A DNA stretch of 49,702 nt from DASZJY01 sp036260255 (lineage in GTDB: Bacteria > Actinomycetota > Acidimicrobiia > Acidimicrobiales > AC-14). Every line of letters begins with the position of its first letter. The stretch's first letter is position 1. The translations under genes were made by a program, and so were the position numbers. The stretch is taken from assembly GCA_036260255.1 (NCBI GenBank), contig DATAAF010000025.1:1-49702 (forward strand). Reading direction: 5' to 3'. The notes beneath the pieces are model-generated. The model worked only from the letters and a program-made list of their open reading frames with translations, was not told the origin of the DNA and ran no database searches. This document shows, piece after piece, positions 17,043 through 26,017 of the stretch.

Positions 17043-18172
17043 CCCACCCCCAGGGCGGCGAGGAGACGGCCGAGCACAACGTCGGAGTCGAACCAGGCCT
17101 CGGCCAGCTCCCGCGCCGCCTGGCCGTGCTTGGCCGGCTCGGCGGCCACGTCGGCCAGCGCGCCCAGCGCTTCGTCGGGGTCGCCGAAGGTGAGCAGGCC
17201 GACGCCGGTCGGGTAGCGGGACGAGAAGCCGGTGTCCTGGGCGATCACCGGCCGCCCGCTGGCGAGGTAGCACAGGCTGCGGTCGCTGAGCCACCCGCTC
17301 CGGGCCCGCACGTACATGCTCTTGGCGACCATGAGCTCGGCCGCCGAGCCCTGGATGAAGCGGCGGTAGGCCCAGGGGTCGCCGGCGATCGCGCCGGGGG
17401 CGAGGAGGACCCATCCGTTGGCCTCCAGCAGCTCCCGGTCGACGCGGTCGGCGGGGTGGATGTCGAGGGCGACGTGCAGGGGCAGGGGGCTGGCGGACGC
17501 GAGCCCGGCGAACTTCCGCATCTCGTGGGCCCGCAGCCCGTAGGAGCGGCCCTCGTACTCCACGGGGGCGTAGGCGCCGCGCCAGGTGGCGACCGAGGTG
17601 ACCGCCCCACCGGCCGGCGGGGCGACGGGCCAGAGCTCGAGCACGACCGGCGGCGGGGTGGTCGTCCACGGCAGCCCGCACGTCGGGATGTGGCAGCCGG
17701 GCTGGCCGATGTTCTCGCCGATGGTCACGAAGCCGTCGTGGCCGGCGAACACGTCGGCCAGCTCGAGGGCCCGCCACATCTGGGGGAACCCCGGGTCGAT
17801 GTCGAGGAACACCCGGCGGGGGGCGGCGGCCAGGACGCGCTCGGCGGACAGGAACCCCATGACGTTCAAGAGGAAGGCGGAGCGGCGGGTCCGGGCGACG
17901 ACCTCGTCGACCGGCAGCCCGGCGGCGGTGCCGCCGGTGTGGTCGAGGAGGGCCCACGCCCCGTCGAGCCCGAAGCCGCCCATGAGCCGGCCGAGGGCGG
18001 TCGCCGCCGACGCCCGGTCGGTGCCGGGCGGCAGCTGGTCGACGAACAGCACGTCCCAGCCGAGGCGCCGGAACCCGAGCAGGTAGTGGAGGAAGACCCA
18101 GGCGTGCCCGCCGTGGCGGGGCTTCTGGGCCAGCGAGCCGGCGACCACGATCGTGTCGCGGGACGGGCTCAA
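17039..18172 (-). CDS. GT-B glycosyltransferase, paralogue 3 of 4
   Basis: A 377-residue homologue of the neighbouring gene. Landmarks are KPRHGGHAWVFLHYLLGFRR near the start, FLDIDPGFPQMWRALE, CHIPTCGLPW, PPVVLELWPV, YRRFIQGSAAELMVAKSMYV and GWLSDRSLCYLASGRPVIAQ with DTGFSSRYPTGVGLLTF. The start is TTG 18172, which overlaps the TGA of the upstream gene (TTGA). The adjacent position and shared pattern with paralogue 2 point to local tandem duplication followed by divergence. Confidence 0.75.
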   Translation of the reverse strand: MSPSRDTIVVAGSLAQKPRHGGHAWVFLHYLLGFRRLGWDVLFVDQLPPGTDRASAATALGRLMGGFGLDGAWALLDHTGGTAAGLPVDEVVARTRRSAFLLNVMGFLSAERVLAAAPRRVFLDIDPGFPQMWRALELADVFAGHDGFVTIGENIGQPGCHIPTCGLPWTTTPPPVVLELWPVAPPAGGAVTSVATWRGAYAPVEYEGRSYGLRAHEMRKFAGLASASPLPLHVALDIHPADRVDRELLEANGWVLLAPGAIAGDPWAYRRFIQGSAAELMVAKSMYVRARSGWLSDRSLCYLASGRPVIAQDTGFSSRYPTGVGLLTFGDPDEALGALADVAAEPAKHGQAARELAEAWFDSDVVLGRLLAALGVG

Positions 18173-19989
18173 CCGGCCACCTGCTCGTTGGTGGCGGCGG
18201 TGAGGTCGTAGAGGACGCCCGTGTCGTCGGCGCCGGCGACGGCCCGGTAGTAGCGGTCGAGGTGGCGGCGCAGCGCGGGGTAGTGGGTGAGCCACCAGCA
18301 GGCGGGCGCAGGGACGAGCAGGTGCGTCGCTCCGCCGGCACGGGCGTTCTCGACCAGCGCCACCGCGGCGGCACCCGTCGCCGGGTAGTCGCGGCAGTAG
18401 GTCCCGTCGGCTGTGGCCGGGAGGTGCCGGGCCCGCCCGGTGCCCAGGTCGAGGAGCGACTCGTCGCCCCGCGAGAGCACCACCACGAGGTCGTCGTCGC
18501 CGACCAGGCCGCCGACCAGACGGCGGACGCGGGCGCCAAGGGTGTCGTGGGGGCCAGGACGGCCGGCCTCGAGCCGGCGGCGAGCGTCGGACGGCGCGAT
18601 CGCGGCGCGGGTCACCGGCCGGCGGTGGGCGACCCCTCGGAGGCCGACCAGGGGGGCTGCCATCCCAGGAAGAGGTCGCTCGCCCAGGAAGGCGAGGCAC
18701 CGGGCGAGGGTGGCCGACGGCTCGTCGAGCAGCTCGTCGAGGGCGATCCGCCGCACCCGGTCGGGGCCCAGGGCGGCGGCGAGGAGGTCGCAGGTGGTGC
18801 CCGACGCGGCGGCGGCGGCGCGGGCCGAGCGCTCGGAGTAGTAGTCGCCGTGGGCGTCGGGCCGGGCGACGAGCGACGCCACCGTGGTCTCGACGTCGCG
18901 CTCGACGCAGACGATCCGGGCGTCGGGGCGGGCGTCGGCCAGGCGCAGGGCGCCGGCGCCGGCAGCCGCCGTGGCGACTACGGCCAGCACGGGGCGGCGG
19001 CCGGGGAACGGGTGGTCGAGCGCGGTGGCGTTGGCCACCAGCTCGAAGCGGGGATGGAGGTCGAGGGCGCGCGCCGCGACATCGGCGCCGCTGCGAGGGC
19101 CGCCGACGACCAGCACCGGGCCGCCGGCCGATGCGGTGCCGGTACCGGCGCCACGCCAGTTGCCCGGCCGTCTGAGGGCGGGCCCGGTCGGCAGCGCCGG
19201 CCCGGAGAGGTGCTCGAGCACGACCGGCGGGGCGGCGACGAAGGGCGAGAGGTCGGGGGCGGCGCCGGCGGCGACCGCCTGCGCTCTCGCCCGGGCCCGG
19301 GCCCGCAGGGCCCCGTCCACCTCGCGCCGGGCCGACGAGCGGGTACCGGTGGCGACCGAGCCGGTCAGCGAGCCGGAGTGCCGCCGGCGGAGGTAGAGGT
19401 GGCGGTCGGCGTTGACGATGCGGGCCACGTGGCCGGCCCGCCACAGGAAGTCGACGTCGCCGCTGAAGCGCAGGCCCGGGAACCCGCCCGCCCCGGTCAC
19501 CGCGGCGCGGCTGGCGAGGGTCGTCGGGTGAAGCAGGGCGAAGGCGATGGGATCGGCGGCCAGGGCGGCGTTGACGTCGAGGGGGTACTCCCGCTCCCGG
19601 GCCTCGGGGGCGGCGACGTCCAGCTCGACCTCGTGGCTCCCGACGACGTCGGCGTCGTAGGTCTCGGCGACGCCCAGAAGCGTCGCCAGGCGCTCCGGAT
19701 GGGAGACGTCGTCGGCGTCCTGGAAGAGGTAGGCGTCGAACCGTGTGCGGTCGATCACCGTCTGGACGAGCCGGTACGGGCCGACGTTCTGTGCCGCGCC
19801 GAGGAAGGTGACTCCCGGGTACCGTCGGGCGACGTCGAGGGGGGGCTCGGGCGAGGCGTCGTCAACCACCACCACCGCGTCGGGCGGTCGGGTCTGGCCG
19901 AGCAGCGAGTCGAGGGCCCCGGGCAGCCAGGCGGCGCCGTCGTGATGGGGGACGAGGGCGCACACGGCGGCGGAGCTGGTGAGCGGCAT
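18169..19989 (-). CDS. GT2-sulfotransferase-like fusion with glycan-cluster C-domain
   Basis: A 606-residue multidomain protein. Residues about 1-240 are a family 2 glycosyltransferase (VCALVPHHDGAAWLPGALDS, VVVDDASPEP, FQDADDVSHPERL, GDVDFLWRAG). Residues about 295-455 resemble a sulfotransferase/P-loop fold (VLVVGGPRSGADVAARAL as the 5'-phosphosulfate loop, then IVCVERDVETTVASLVARP), but the active-site pattern is incomplete. Residues about 495-600 repeat the domain found in the coiled-coil protein at 11396. ATG 19989 follows a 104-bp palindromic element rather than overlapping the upstream gene, so this start breaks the chain of 4-nt overlaps. Confidence 0.75.
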   Translation of the reverse strand: MPLTSSAAVCALVPHHDGAAWLPGALDSLLGQTRPPDAVVVVDDASPEPPLDVARRYPGVTFLGAAQNVGPYRLVQTVIDRTRFDAYLFQDADDVSHPERLATLLGVAETYDADVVGSHEVELDVAAPEAREREYPLDVNAALAADPIAFALLHPTTLASRAAVTGAGGFPGLRFSGDVDFLWRAGHVARIVNADRHLYLRRRHSGSLTGSVATGTRSSARREVDGALRARARARAQAVAAGAAPDLSPFVAAPPVVLEHLSGPALPTGPALRRPGNWRGAGTGTASAGGPVLVVGGPRSGADVAARALDLHPRFELVANATALDHPFPGRRPVLAVVATAAAGAGALRLADARPDARIVCVERDVETTVASLVARPDAHGDYYSERSARAAAAASGTTCDLLAAALGPDRVRRIALDELLDEPSATLARCLAFLGERPLPGMAAPLVGLRGVAHRRPVTRAAIAPSDARRRLEAGRPGPHDTLGARVRRLVGGLVGDDDLVVVLSRGDESLLDLGTGRARHLPATADGTYCRDYPATGAAAVALVENARAGGATHLLVPAPACWWLTHYPALRRHLDRYYRAVAGADDTGVLYDLTAATNEQVAG

Positions 19990-19992
19990 GGC

Positions 19993-20096
19993 TAGATGAC
20001 TGCCGATCTAGTTCGGTCGGGCCTGCGGCCCGAAGCGCTGAGCTGCGACTTCGCAGGCTCAGTGGCTGGGCAGCGCGATAGAACAGCGGTCATCTA
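19993..20096. repeat. 104-bp element with 18-bp terminal inverted repeats
   Basis: TAGATGACTGCCGATCTA at 19993-20010 pairs with the right end at 20079-20096 (15 of 18 positions). Inside are a GGGCC-TGC-GGCCC hairpin and a strong hairpin at 20038-20062 (CTGAGC-TGCGA-CT-TCGCA-G-GCTCAG), enclosed by GCGCT/AGCGC at 20035-20039 and 20072-20076. The right arm overlaps the last codons of the upstream glycosyltransferase gene. It is either a small nonautonomous (MITE-like) insertion or a structured intercistronic RNA; both fit. Confidence 0.6.
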
Positions 20097-21607
20097 AGCG
20101 GGGCGGGCGTAGAGGGCTCGTCCTCGGCCAGCGACGCCAGCGACGCCAGCACCCGGACGTTCTTGTTCCTGGCCGCCAGGACGCTCAGGTATCGGCGGAC
20201 GTCGTCGGGCGGCTCGGGCGCCACCGCCACGATCTCGAAGCACGGCTCAAAGGCGGCGTCGAGCAGGCTCTCGAGCCTCGTTCGGGCGGCACCCAGGTCG
20301 TCGGGTACCACCACCACGAAGCGGAGCCGGGGAGCGGTCGGCCGCCGGGGCCCGACGCCGGGCACCGGGCGGGTCAGCACGTCGGCCGCTCCGCCCACCG
20401 GTGCGGGCCTCGGACGGCGGGGGCGGACGGGGATTTCGACGCCGGCGTGGTCGAGCAGGTCGGTGAGGACGACGTCGTAGTTGAAGAAGGAGCGGGCCAC
20501 GTCGGTGGCCGCCCGGCGGTGGCGCTCGTAGTCGGCGTTGATCGCCTCCACCGCCTCCGCCGCGTCGTCGAGGCCCGAGAAGGCGAACACACCGTTGCCG
20601 GTGGGGATGGCGTTGCCGAACCCGGTGTCCTGCTGGATCACCGGCCGGCCGGCGGCCAGGTAGGTCGCGCTCCGCTCGCTGAACCAGCCGGTGCGGAGGC
20701 GCACGTTCTGGTCCTTGGCGGCGGTGAGCTCCCCTCGCGACGCGGCCACGTAGTCCCGGTAGCTCGTGGCATCGGCGGAGAGGGGCAGGCCGGGGCGCAC
20801 GCGCCATCCGTGCTCCTCGAGGAGCCGCCGGTCCTCCTCGGTGTAGCTGCTCAGGGCCAGCTCGAACCTCTGGTCCACCCGGCGGGGGAGGTCGAGGATC
20901 TTCTCGAACTCGTGGTGCTTGCTCCACGTGTACACCTCGCCCTCGAAGGTCACCGCCCGCCAGGGCTGGCGCCAGTTGCCGACGGTCGTGAAGGCGTCCG
21001 CCTCGGCCCCGTCGGCGACGCCCTGCCACTGGTCCACCACCACGGGCGGGGGGCTGGGGACGAAGGGAAACCGCTCGGACCACGGCAGCCTGCAGTCGGG
21101 GTTGCCGTAGTTGAGGCCCCAGGTGAAGAACGCCACGTGGGGCTCGAGGAAGTCGACGGCGTGCTGCTCCCGGCGGTGGAGCTCGAGCTCCAGCTCCACC
21201 GGATCGGTGCCCATGTAGACGAGGCGGCCACCGGCGGCGTGCTCCTCGAGCGGGACGGTGCCGCCGTGGAGGTTGACGACGAGGGCGGCGTCCCGGTAGA
21301 GGCGGTTGAGCTGGGCCCGCGACATCCCATAGCACCGTCCGCCGTCGTGCACGGCGTGGTAGGCCCACCGGTCGTCCATTCCCAGCTCGCCCATCTGGTC
21401 GGCGATGAAGGCGGCGGCCTTGGCGTTGCCGTCGTCGTGGTCGTGTTCCATGAACATCGACGGCACCCGCCCGTGGGCCTCGACGTAGTAGACGTCGAAC
21501 CCCAGCCGCTGGAACCCGATGGCGTACTGGCGGACGAGCCAGATCACCCCGCCGACGGGGATCTTGGTCAGCATCCCCAGCAACACCACCTTGGGGCGCG
21601 CGATCAC
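20090..21607 (-). CDS. GT-B glycosyltransferase, paralogue 4 of 4, with C-terminal extension
   Basis: A 505-residue protein. Residues about 1-400 match the other three paralogues in layout: IPVGGVIWLVRQYAIGFQRL, YMGTDPVELELELHRREQHA in place of the DLDPGF segment, PPPVVVDQWQ, YRDYVAASRGELTAAKDQNV, GWFSERSATYLAAGRPVIQQ and DTGFGNAIPTGNGVFAF. The last 80 residues (RFVVVVPDDLGAARTRLESL and on) look like the first strands of a GT2 domain that stops early. The end of the gene coincides with the right arm of the 104-bp element, so truncation by insertion is possible. Start GTG 21607 overlaps the ABC gene's TGA. Confidence 0.72.
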   Translation of the reverse strand: MIARPKVVLLGMLTKIPVGGVIWLVRQYAIGFQRLGFDVYYVEAHGRVPSMFMEHDHDDGNAKAAAFIADQMGELGMDDRWAYHAVHDGGRCYGMSRAQLNRLYRDAALVVNLHGGTVPLEEHAAGGRLVYMGTDPVELELELHRREQHAVDFLEPHVAFFTWGLNYGNPDCRLPWSERFPFVPSPPPVVVDQWQGVADGAEADAFTTVGNWRQPWRAVTFEGEVYTWSKHHEFEKILDLPRRVDQRFELALSSYTEEDRRLLEEHGWRVRPGLPLSADATSYRDYVAASRGELTAAKDQNVRLRTGWFSERSATYLAAGRPVIQQDTGFGNAIPTGNGVFAFSGLDDAAEAVEAINADYERHRRAATDVARSFFNYDVVLTDLLDHAGVEIPVRPRRPRPAPVGGAADVLTRPVPGVGPRRPTAPRLRFVVVVPDDLGAARTRLESLLDAAFEPCFEIVAVAPEPPDDVRRYLSVLAARNKNVRVLASLASLAEDEPSTPAPLR

Positions 21608-23565
21608 GAGGTCTTCACCCGCGTTCGCTTGGCGCCGTTGCGCGAGGTCCCGTTGCGCGACGGGCGCGGAGCGGCCGCCGGTTCGATCAGCTCGACCGGC
21701 GGAACGGGGACGGCCTCGACCTTCGCCATCGCCTCCCGAGCCGCCTGAACCCGCTGGCGGTGACGGGTCTGGGCCTGCCACAGCTGGCGGTAGAGGCCGT
21801 GGCGCGCGACGAGGGACTTGTGCGTCCCCTGCTCCACCAGCTCGCCGTCGTTGAGGACGAGGATGCGGTCGACGCTGCGGATCGTGGAGAGGCGGTGGGC
21901 GATCATGATCGTCGTCCGTCCCTGCATGAGCCGCTCCAGGGCCTCGAGGATGACGGCCTCGGTACGGGAGTCGATGGACGACGTCGGCTCGTCGAGGATC
22001 AGGATGGGAGCGTCGCGGAGGAAAGCCCGGGCCACGGCGATGCGCTGGCGCTCGCCACCGGAGATCTTGGCGCCCCGCTCGCCCAGGGGCGTCTGGTACT
22101 TCTGCGGGAGCTTCTGGATGAAGTCGTGGGCGTTGGCCGCCCTGGCCGACTCCTCGATGTCCGCCTGGCTGCACCCGGGCCGGCCGTAGCCGATGTTCTC
22201 GGCGATCGTCCCGGAGAAGAGCAGGGGCTCCTGGAGGACGATGCTGAACTGCGCCCGCAGCGACTCGAGGGTGAGGTCGCGGACGTCGTGGCCGTCGATC
22301 GAGACCCGGCCGTGCTGGGGGTCGTACAGACGGGGCAGCAGGCTCATGAGGGTCGACTTGCCGGCGCCCGTCGGCCCGACCAGGGCCACCGCCTCACCGG
22401 GGCGGATCGAGAACGACACGTGCCTGAGGGTGTTCGGCCGGCTCTCGTAGCTGAACCCAACGTCCTGGAGCTCGATCGCGCCGCGGCAACGCGCCGGCAG
22501 CGCCCTGGCGTTCTCCTTCTCCTCCACGTCGACGGGGGTGTCGAGCAGCTGCAGGGCGTGGTCGAAGGAGATGAACTGCTGCTGGAACGAGGTGATCGAG
22601 TTGGTCAGCGTCTCGAGCGGCGCGTAGACGGCGGCGACGTAGGACATCACGACCAGCAGCTCGCCGGCGGAGATGTGGCCGTTCATCACCCGGAAGGCGC
22701 CCACGCCGAGGACGGCGGCGGTGCCCACCGCGGTGATGAGGCTCACCACCAGCTGGAACGCGGTCTGGCGGACGGTCAGTGTGATGCGGGCGTCGACCGT
22801 CTCCTCGCCCTGCCGGCGGAACCGCTCGAACTCGTGCCGCTCCCGGCCGAACGACACGATGACCCGCATCATCGCCATCGCCTCGTGGACGATCGAGAGG
22901 TTGTGCCCCTCCATCCCCCGCACCTTCAACAGCTGCGGCTCGATGCGGTTGGAGTAGTAGGTCGTGGAGGAGTAGATGAACGGGACGATCGCCACCGCGA
23001 CCAGGCTCAGGAGGGGGTCGATCCGGTAGGCCACCCAGAGCATGCCCACCAGGGTGAGGACGCTCCGGCCCAGCTCGGGCAGCGACACGACGATCTGCCC
23101 GACCGAGTCGGCCTGGTTGTTGATCTTGTACATCAACACCCCGGTGCGGGCGTCGTCGTGGAACGCCAGCGACAGCCGCTGGGCGTGCCTGAAGAGGTCG
23201 CTGCGGAAGTCGAGGACCATGCGCTGGTCGACCTTGGTGGTCACGTACTCGTTCAGGACGGAGAGGCCCCCGGCGAGCAGCGTGATGAGCAGGCTCAGGC
23301 CGACGGCGCAGAGGATGAGGGCGCCGCGGCCCTCGCCGACCAGCCCGGTGATGAACGCCGGAGCCTTCCGGTCGGCCAGGACGGTGTCGACGATGAAGGC
23401 CAGCGGCCATGGCTCGGCCAGGGCGACGACGGCCAGCGCCACCGTGAGGGCGACGGAGACGAAGGCCAGCGAGCGGTAGGGCCGCAGGTAGTGGAGGGCG
23501 CGGGGGAGGAGCCGCCAGCCCCGTGCGATGGCCCCCCGCTCGCCCTGCGCGCCGTGCCCGCTCAT
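21604..23565 (-). CDS. ABC exporter, fused membrane and ATPase domains
   Basis: A 653-residue MsbA/MDR-type half-transporter. Six membrane helices lie at about residues 30-330 and the nucleotide-binding domain at about 370-605. Walker A is VALVGPTGAGKST, the Q-loop is IVLQEPLLF, the signature is ISGGERQRIAVARA, Walker B is APILILDEPTSSID and the H-loop is MIAHRLST. The C-terminal tail of about 60 residues is Ala/Pro/basic. Start ATG 23565 overlaps the upstream stop. Its place in the operon suggests that it flips or exports the finished glycolipid or glycan, in the way MsbA-like transporters do, since no Wzx/Wzy is seen here. Confidence 0.9.
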   Translation of the reverse strand: MSGHGAQGERGAIARGWRLLPRALHYLRPYRSLAFVSVALTVALAVVALAEPWPLAFIVDTVLADRKAPAFITGLVGEGRGALILCAVGLSLLITLLAGGLSVLNEYVTTKVDQRMVLDFRSDLFRHAQRLSLAFHDDARTGVLMYKINNQADSVGQIVVSLPELGRSVLTLVGMLWVAYRIDPLLSLVAVAIVPFIYSSTTYYSNRIEPQLLKVRGMEGHNLSIVHEAMAMMRVIVSFGRERHEFERFRRQGEETVDARITLTVRQTAFQLVVSLITAVGTAAVLGVGAFRVMNGHISAGELLVVMSYVAAVYAPLETLTNSITSFQQQFISFDHALQLLDTPVDVEEKENARALPARCRGAIELQDVGFSYESRPNTLRHVSFSIRPGEAVALVGPTGAGKSTLMSLLPRLYDPQHGRVSIDGHDVRDLTLESLRAQFSIVLQEPLLFSGTIAENIGYGRPGCSQADIEESARAANAHDFIQKLPQKYQTPLGERGAKISGGERQRIAVARAFLRDAPILILDEPTSSIDSRTEAVILEALERLMQGRTTIMIAHRLSTIRSVDRILVLNDGELVEQGTHKSLVARHGLYRQLWQAQTRHRQRVQAAREAMAKVEAVPVPPVELIEPAAAPRPSRNGTSRNGAKRTRVKTS

Positions 23566-26012
23566 GATGTCTGCCCCCCGTGGTGTGCGCCGGCCGCCGC
23601 CTGCAGCATCCGGGGGACGCCGCGGCGCGCCCGCCACCAGCCCCGGCCCAGGTCGGTCCACACGAGGACCTGCACGGCGGCGGCGAGCAGGGGAGCGACG
23701 AGCCCGAGGAGGAGCCCGGCGCCGAGGGCGGCCGCCGTGCGGACAAGGCGCAGCCGCGGCCGGACGCAGGCCTGGACGGTCCCGGGCGGGTGGTTGCTCG
23801 TCAGCAGGTCGCCGGCCACGAGGGTTGACAGGGTCAGGCGGGCGTCGTGGTCCTCCCACCCCGTCGGCGCCGACACCCGCAGGCCCCGCCTCCGCAGGGC
23901 GCCGACGATGGCAGCGGCCACGCCGGCGCGGGGACCGTCGGCGGGCAGGAGCACGGTGCCGCCGGGAGCCCGCGACGCCGGCCCCGGGAGGGGCGTGGGG
24001 GGCGGGAGCTGCCGGCGGGCGAGCGTCCCGGCGCGCCGGCGGCCCCACGTGCGGACCAGCGGTTGCAGCAGGTGGTGCACCGCCACGCGTAGCCGGAAGC
24101 CGAGGCGACGGTCCCGCAGCTGGCGAGGCGGCCGGGCCCGGGCCATGTCGGCGGCGGCGAGCACGGCCAGCCCCACCAGCGCGAGCACGGGGGCCACGCC
24201 GAGCAGCGGGTGCACCAGGGCGAGGGGTGCGCTGAGCAGCAAGGGCACGGCCACCGGGACGCCCAGCTGGTGCGCCAGGTCGATGCCGTAGCCGCCGGCC
24301 CGGTAGACCGACTGGTACGCCGCCGTCCCGTAGAGGCCGCGGTAGATCCGGGCACGGCCCCGCGAGGGGACGAGCGAGTCGTAGATGCGGCCCCGCCACC
24401 TGGCAGTCCCGGTGGGGCCGAAGCGGTCTGGGTGGCGGGCCTCGACCAGCGCCTCGGCCCGCCCGTAGCCGCGCTGCTGACGGAGGTAACGGCGGAGGCC
24501 GGGCCGGCGGTGGTGCCACACCAGGGCGGCGGGGTGGAAGCCGATCTCCCACCGCCGGTCGAGCACCTTCCAGCAGAGGTCGACGTCGTCGCCGGCGGAG
24601 GTGTAGACGGGGTCGAAGCCGCCCACCTCTTCGAGCAGGTGGCGCCAGAACGCCATGTTGCAGCCGGGCACGTGCTCGGCCCGGTCGTCGGAGAGCAGGA
24701 CGTGCACCGGCCCGCCCGGCGCCCGGGCCACGACCTGGGCCCCAAGGGGGTCGTCGAGGGGCGGGACGTTGGGCCCGCCCACGCCGCCCACCGTGCGCCG
24801 GTCGAAGCCGAGCACCAGGTAGTAGGGCCATTCGGGCGACGGGTAGGCGTCGCTGTCGAGGTAGGCGACGATCTTCCCGCGGGCGGCGCGGAAACCCTCG
24901 TTGCGGGCCACGCTGAGCCCGGCGTGCTCGATCTGGAGCAGCCGGGCCCGAGGGTGCCGCCGGGCGATCTCGGCGGTGGCGTCGGTGGATCCGTCGTCGA
25001 CGACGAGGATCTCGAGGTGGGGGTAGTCCAGCGCGCAGGCGTGCACGAGGCACTCGTCGAGCGTCTCCGCCGCGTTGTAGGCGCAGATCACCACGCTCAG
25101 CGGCTCCCACGTGTGGCGGAGCTCGGCCAACTCGGTGCGGTTGCGCCCGGCCACCACGTCGAGGGCGGGGCGGGGCGAGCGGTCCGCCCGGGTGAGCCCG
25201 AAGTGCCAGCCCTCGACGGCGGCGTCGCCGACCCACCACTCGTCCGTCCAGGAGAAGACGCACGCGCCCGCCACGCCCCGCTCCATCGCCGTCGCCAGCT
25301 GCCAGTCGAGGAACTCGGCCTGGCGGCGCTCTCCGTCCTCGGTCCCGCCGGCGTCAAGGCCGATCTCGCCGAGGACGAGCGGCCGGTTCCCGGCGAGGGT
25401 GTGCAGCCGCGTGAGGTAGGCCCGGAAGTCCTCCTTCGCCTCGAGGAAGACGTTGAACGTCAGGAAGTCGAGCGAGTCCAGGGGCACGTACTCGGCGGTG
25501 GGGTAGTTGGCGTAGGTGGCCAGCGCCTCCGGGTCCTCCTCTCTCACGACCTCGCAGAGCTCGTCGAGGAGCGAGGCGATGGTGCGGGTGCCCGTCCACC
25601 GGACGACGTCGGCGGGCACCTCGTTGCCGAGGACCAGCCCGAGCACCTGCTCGCACCCCGCCAGCCGCCGCGCGGCTCGGCGGACCTCACGGCGGGCTTC
25701 GTGGGCCACCCCCCGCACGGCGCGCCGGGACGCGCCAACGAGGTAGCGCCAGTCGAGCCAGAACGCTCCGGCCAGCACCCGAAGGTCCCAGTCGGCGGCC
25801 AGGGCGAGAAGGTCCTCGGGCGGGGTGGTGTAGGTGCGGACCACCGAGAACGACGCGTCCCGCATGGCGACGAAGTCCTGCTTCATGCGGTCCAGCTCGG
25901 GGAACCGCTCGCCGTCGCCCCGTGGCCGGAACGTCCCGTACGTCACGCCCCGGAACGCGAACCGCTGGCCGCCGACCGCGAACTGCTTGCCGTCGACCCG
26001 CACCCTCGCCAT
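23562..26012 (-). CDS. Glycosidase-like TIM barrel fused to GT2 glycosyltransferase
   Basis: An 816-residue fusion. Residues about 1-320 resemble a GH2/GH5-type TIM barrel (FAFRGVTYGTFRPRGDGERF, VLGLVLGNEVPADV with a catalytic-type Glu, LVLGEIGLDAGG with a second Glu, CVFSWTDEWW). Residues about 325-590 are a GT2 domain (LSVVICAYNAAETLDECL, VVDDGSTDATAEIA, YLDSDAYPSPEW, GCNMAFWRHLLEEVGGFDP). The C-terminal third has hydrophobic helices (about 620-665 and 770-795), so the protein is membrane-associated. It starts at ATG 26012, 5 nt after the UDP-glucose dehydrogenase stop. Synthase and hydrolase in one chain suggest synthesis coupled to trimming of a polysaccharide. Confidence 0.8.
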   Translation of the reverse strand: MARVRVDGKQFAVGGQRFAFRGVTYGTFRPRGDGERFPELDRMKQDFVAMRDASFSVVRTYTTPPEDLLALAADWDLRVLAGAFWLDWRYLVGASRRAVRGVAHEARREVRRAARRLAGCEQVLGLVLGNEVPADVVRWTGTRTIASLLDELCEVVREEDPEALATYANYPTAEYVPLDSLDFLTFNVFLEAKEDFRAYLTRLHTLAGNRPLVLGEIGLDAGGTEDGERRQAEFLDWQLATAMERGVAGACVFSWTDEWWVGDAAVEGWHFGLTRADRSPRPALDVVAGRNRTELAELRHTWEPLSVVICAYNAAETLDECLVHACALDYPHLEILVVDDGSTDATAEIARRHPRARLLQIEHAGLSVARNEGFRAARGKIVAYLDSDAYPSPEWPYYLVLGFDRRTVGGVGGPNVPPLDDPLGAQVVARAPGGPVHVLLSDDRAEHVPGCNMAFWRHLLEEVGGFDPVYTSAGDDVDLCWKVLDRRWEIGFHPAALVWHHRRPGLRRYLRQQRGYGRAEALVEARHPDRFGPTGTARWRGRIYDSLVPSRGRARIYRGLYGTAAYQSVYRAGGYGIDLAHQLGVPVAVPLLLSAPLALVHPLLGVAPVLALVGLAVLAAADMARARPPRQLRDRRLGFRLRVAVHHLLQPLVRTWGRRRAGTLARRQLPPPTPLPGPASRAPGGTVLLPADGPRAGVAAAIVGALRRRGLRVSAPTGWEDHDARLTLSTLVAGDLLTSNHPPGTVQACVRPRLRLVRTAAALGAGLLLGLVAPLLAAAVQVLVWTDLGRGWWRARRGVPRMLQAAAGAHHGGQTS

Positions 26013-26017
26013 GCGGC

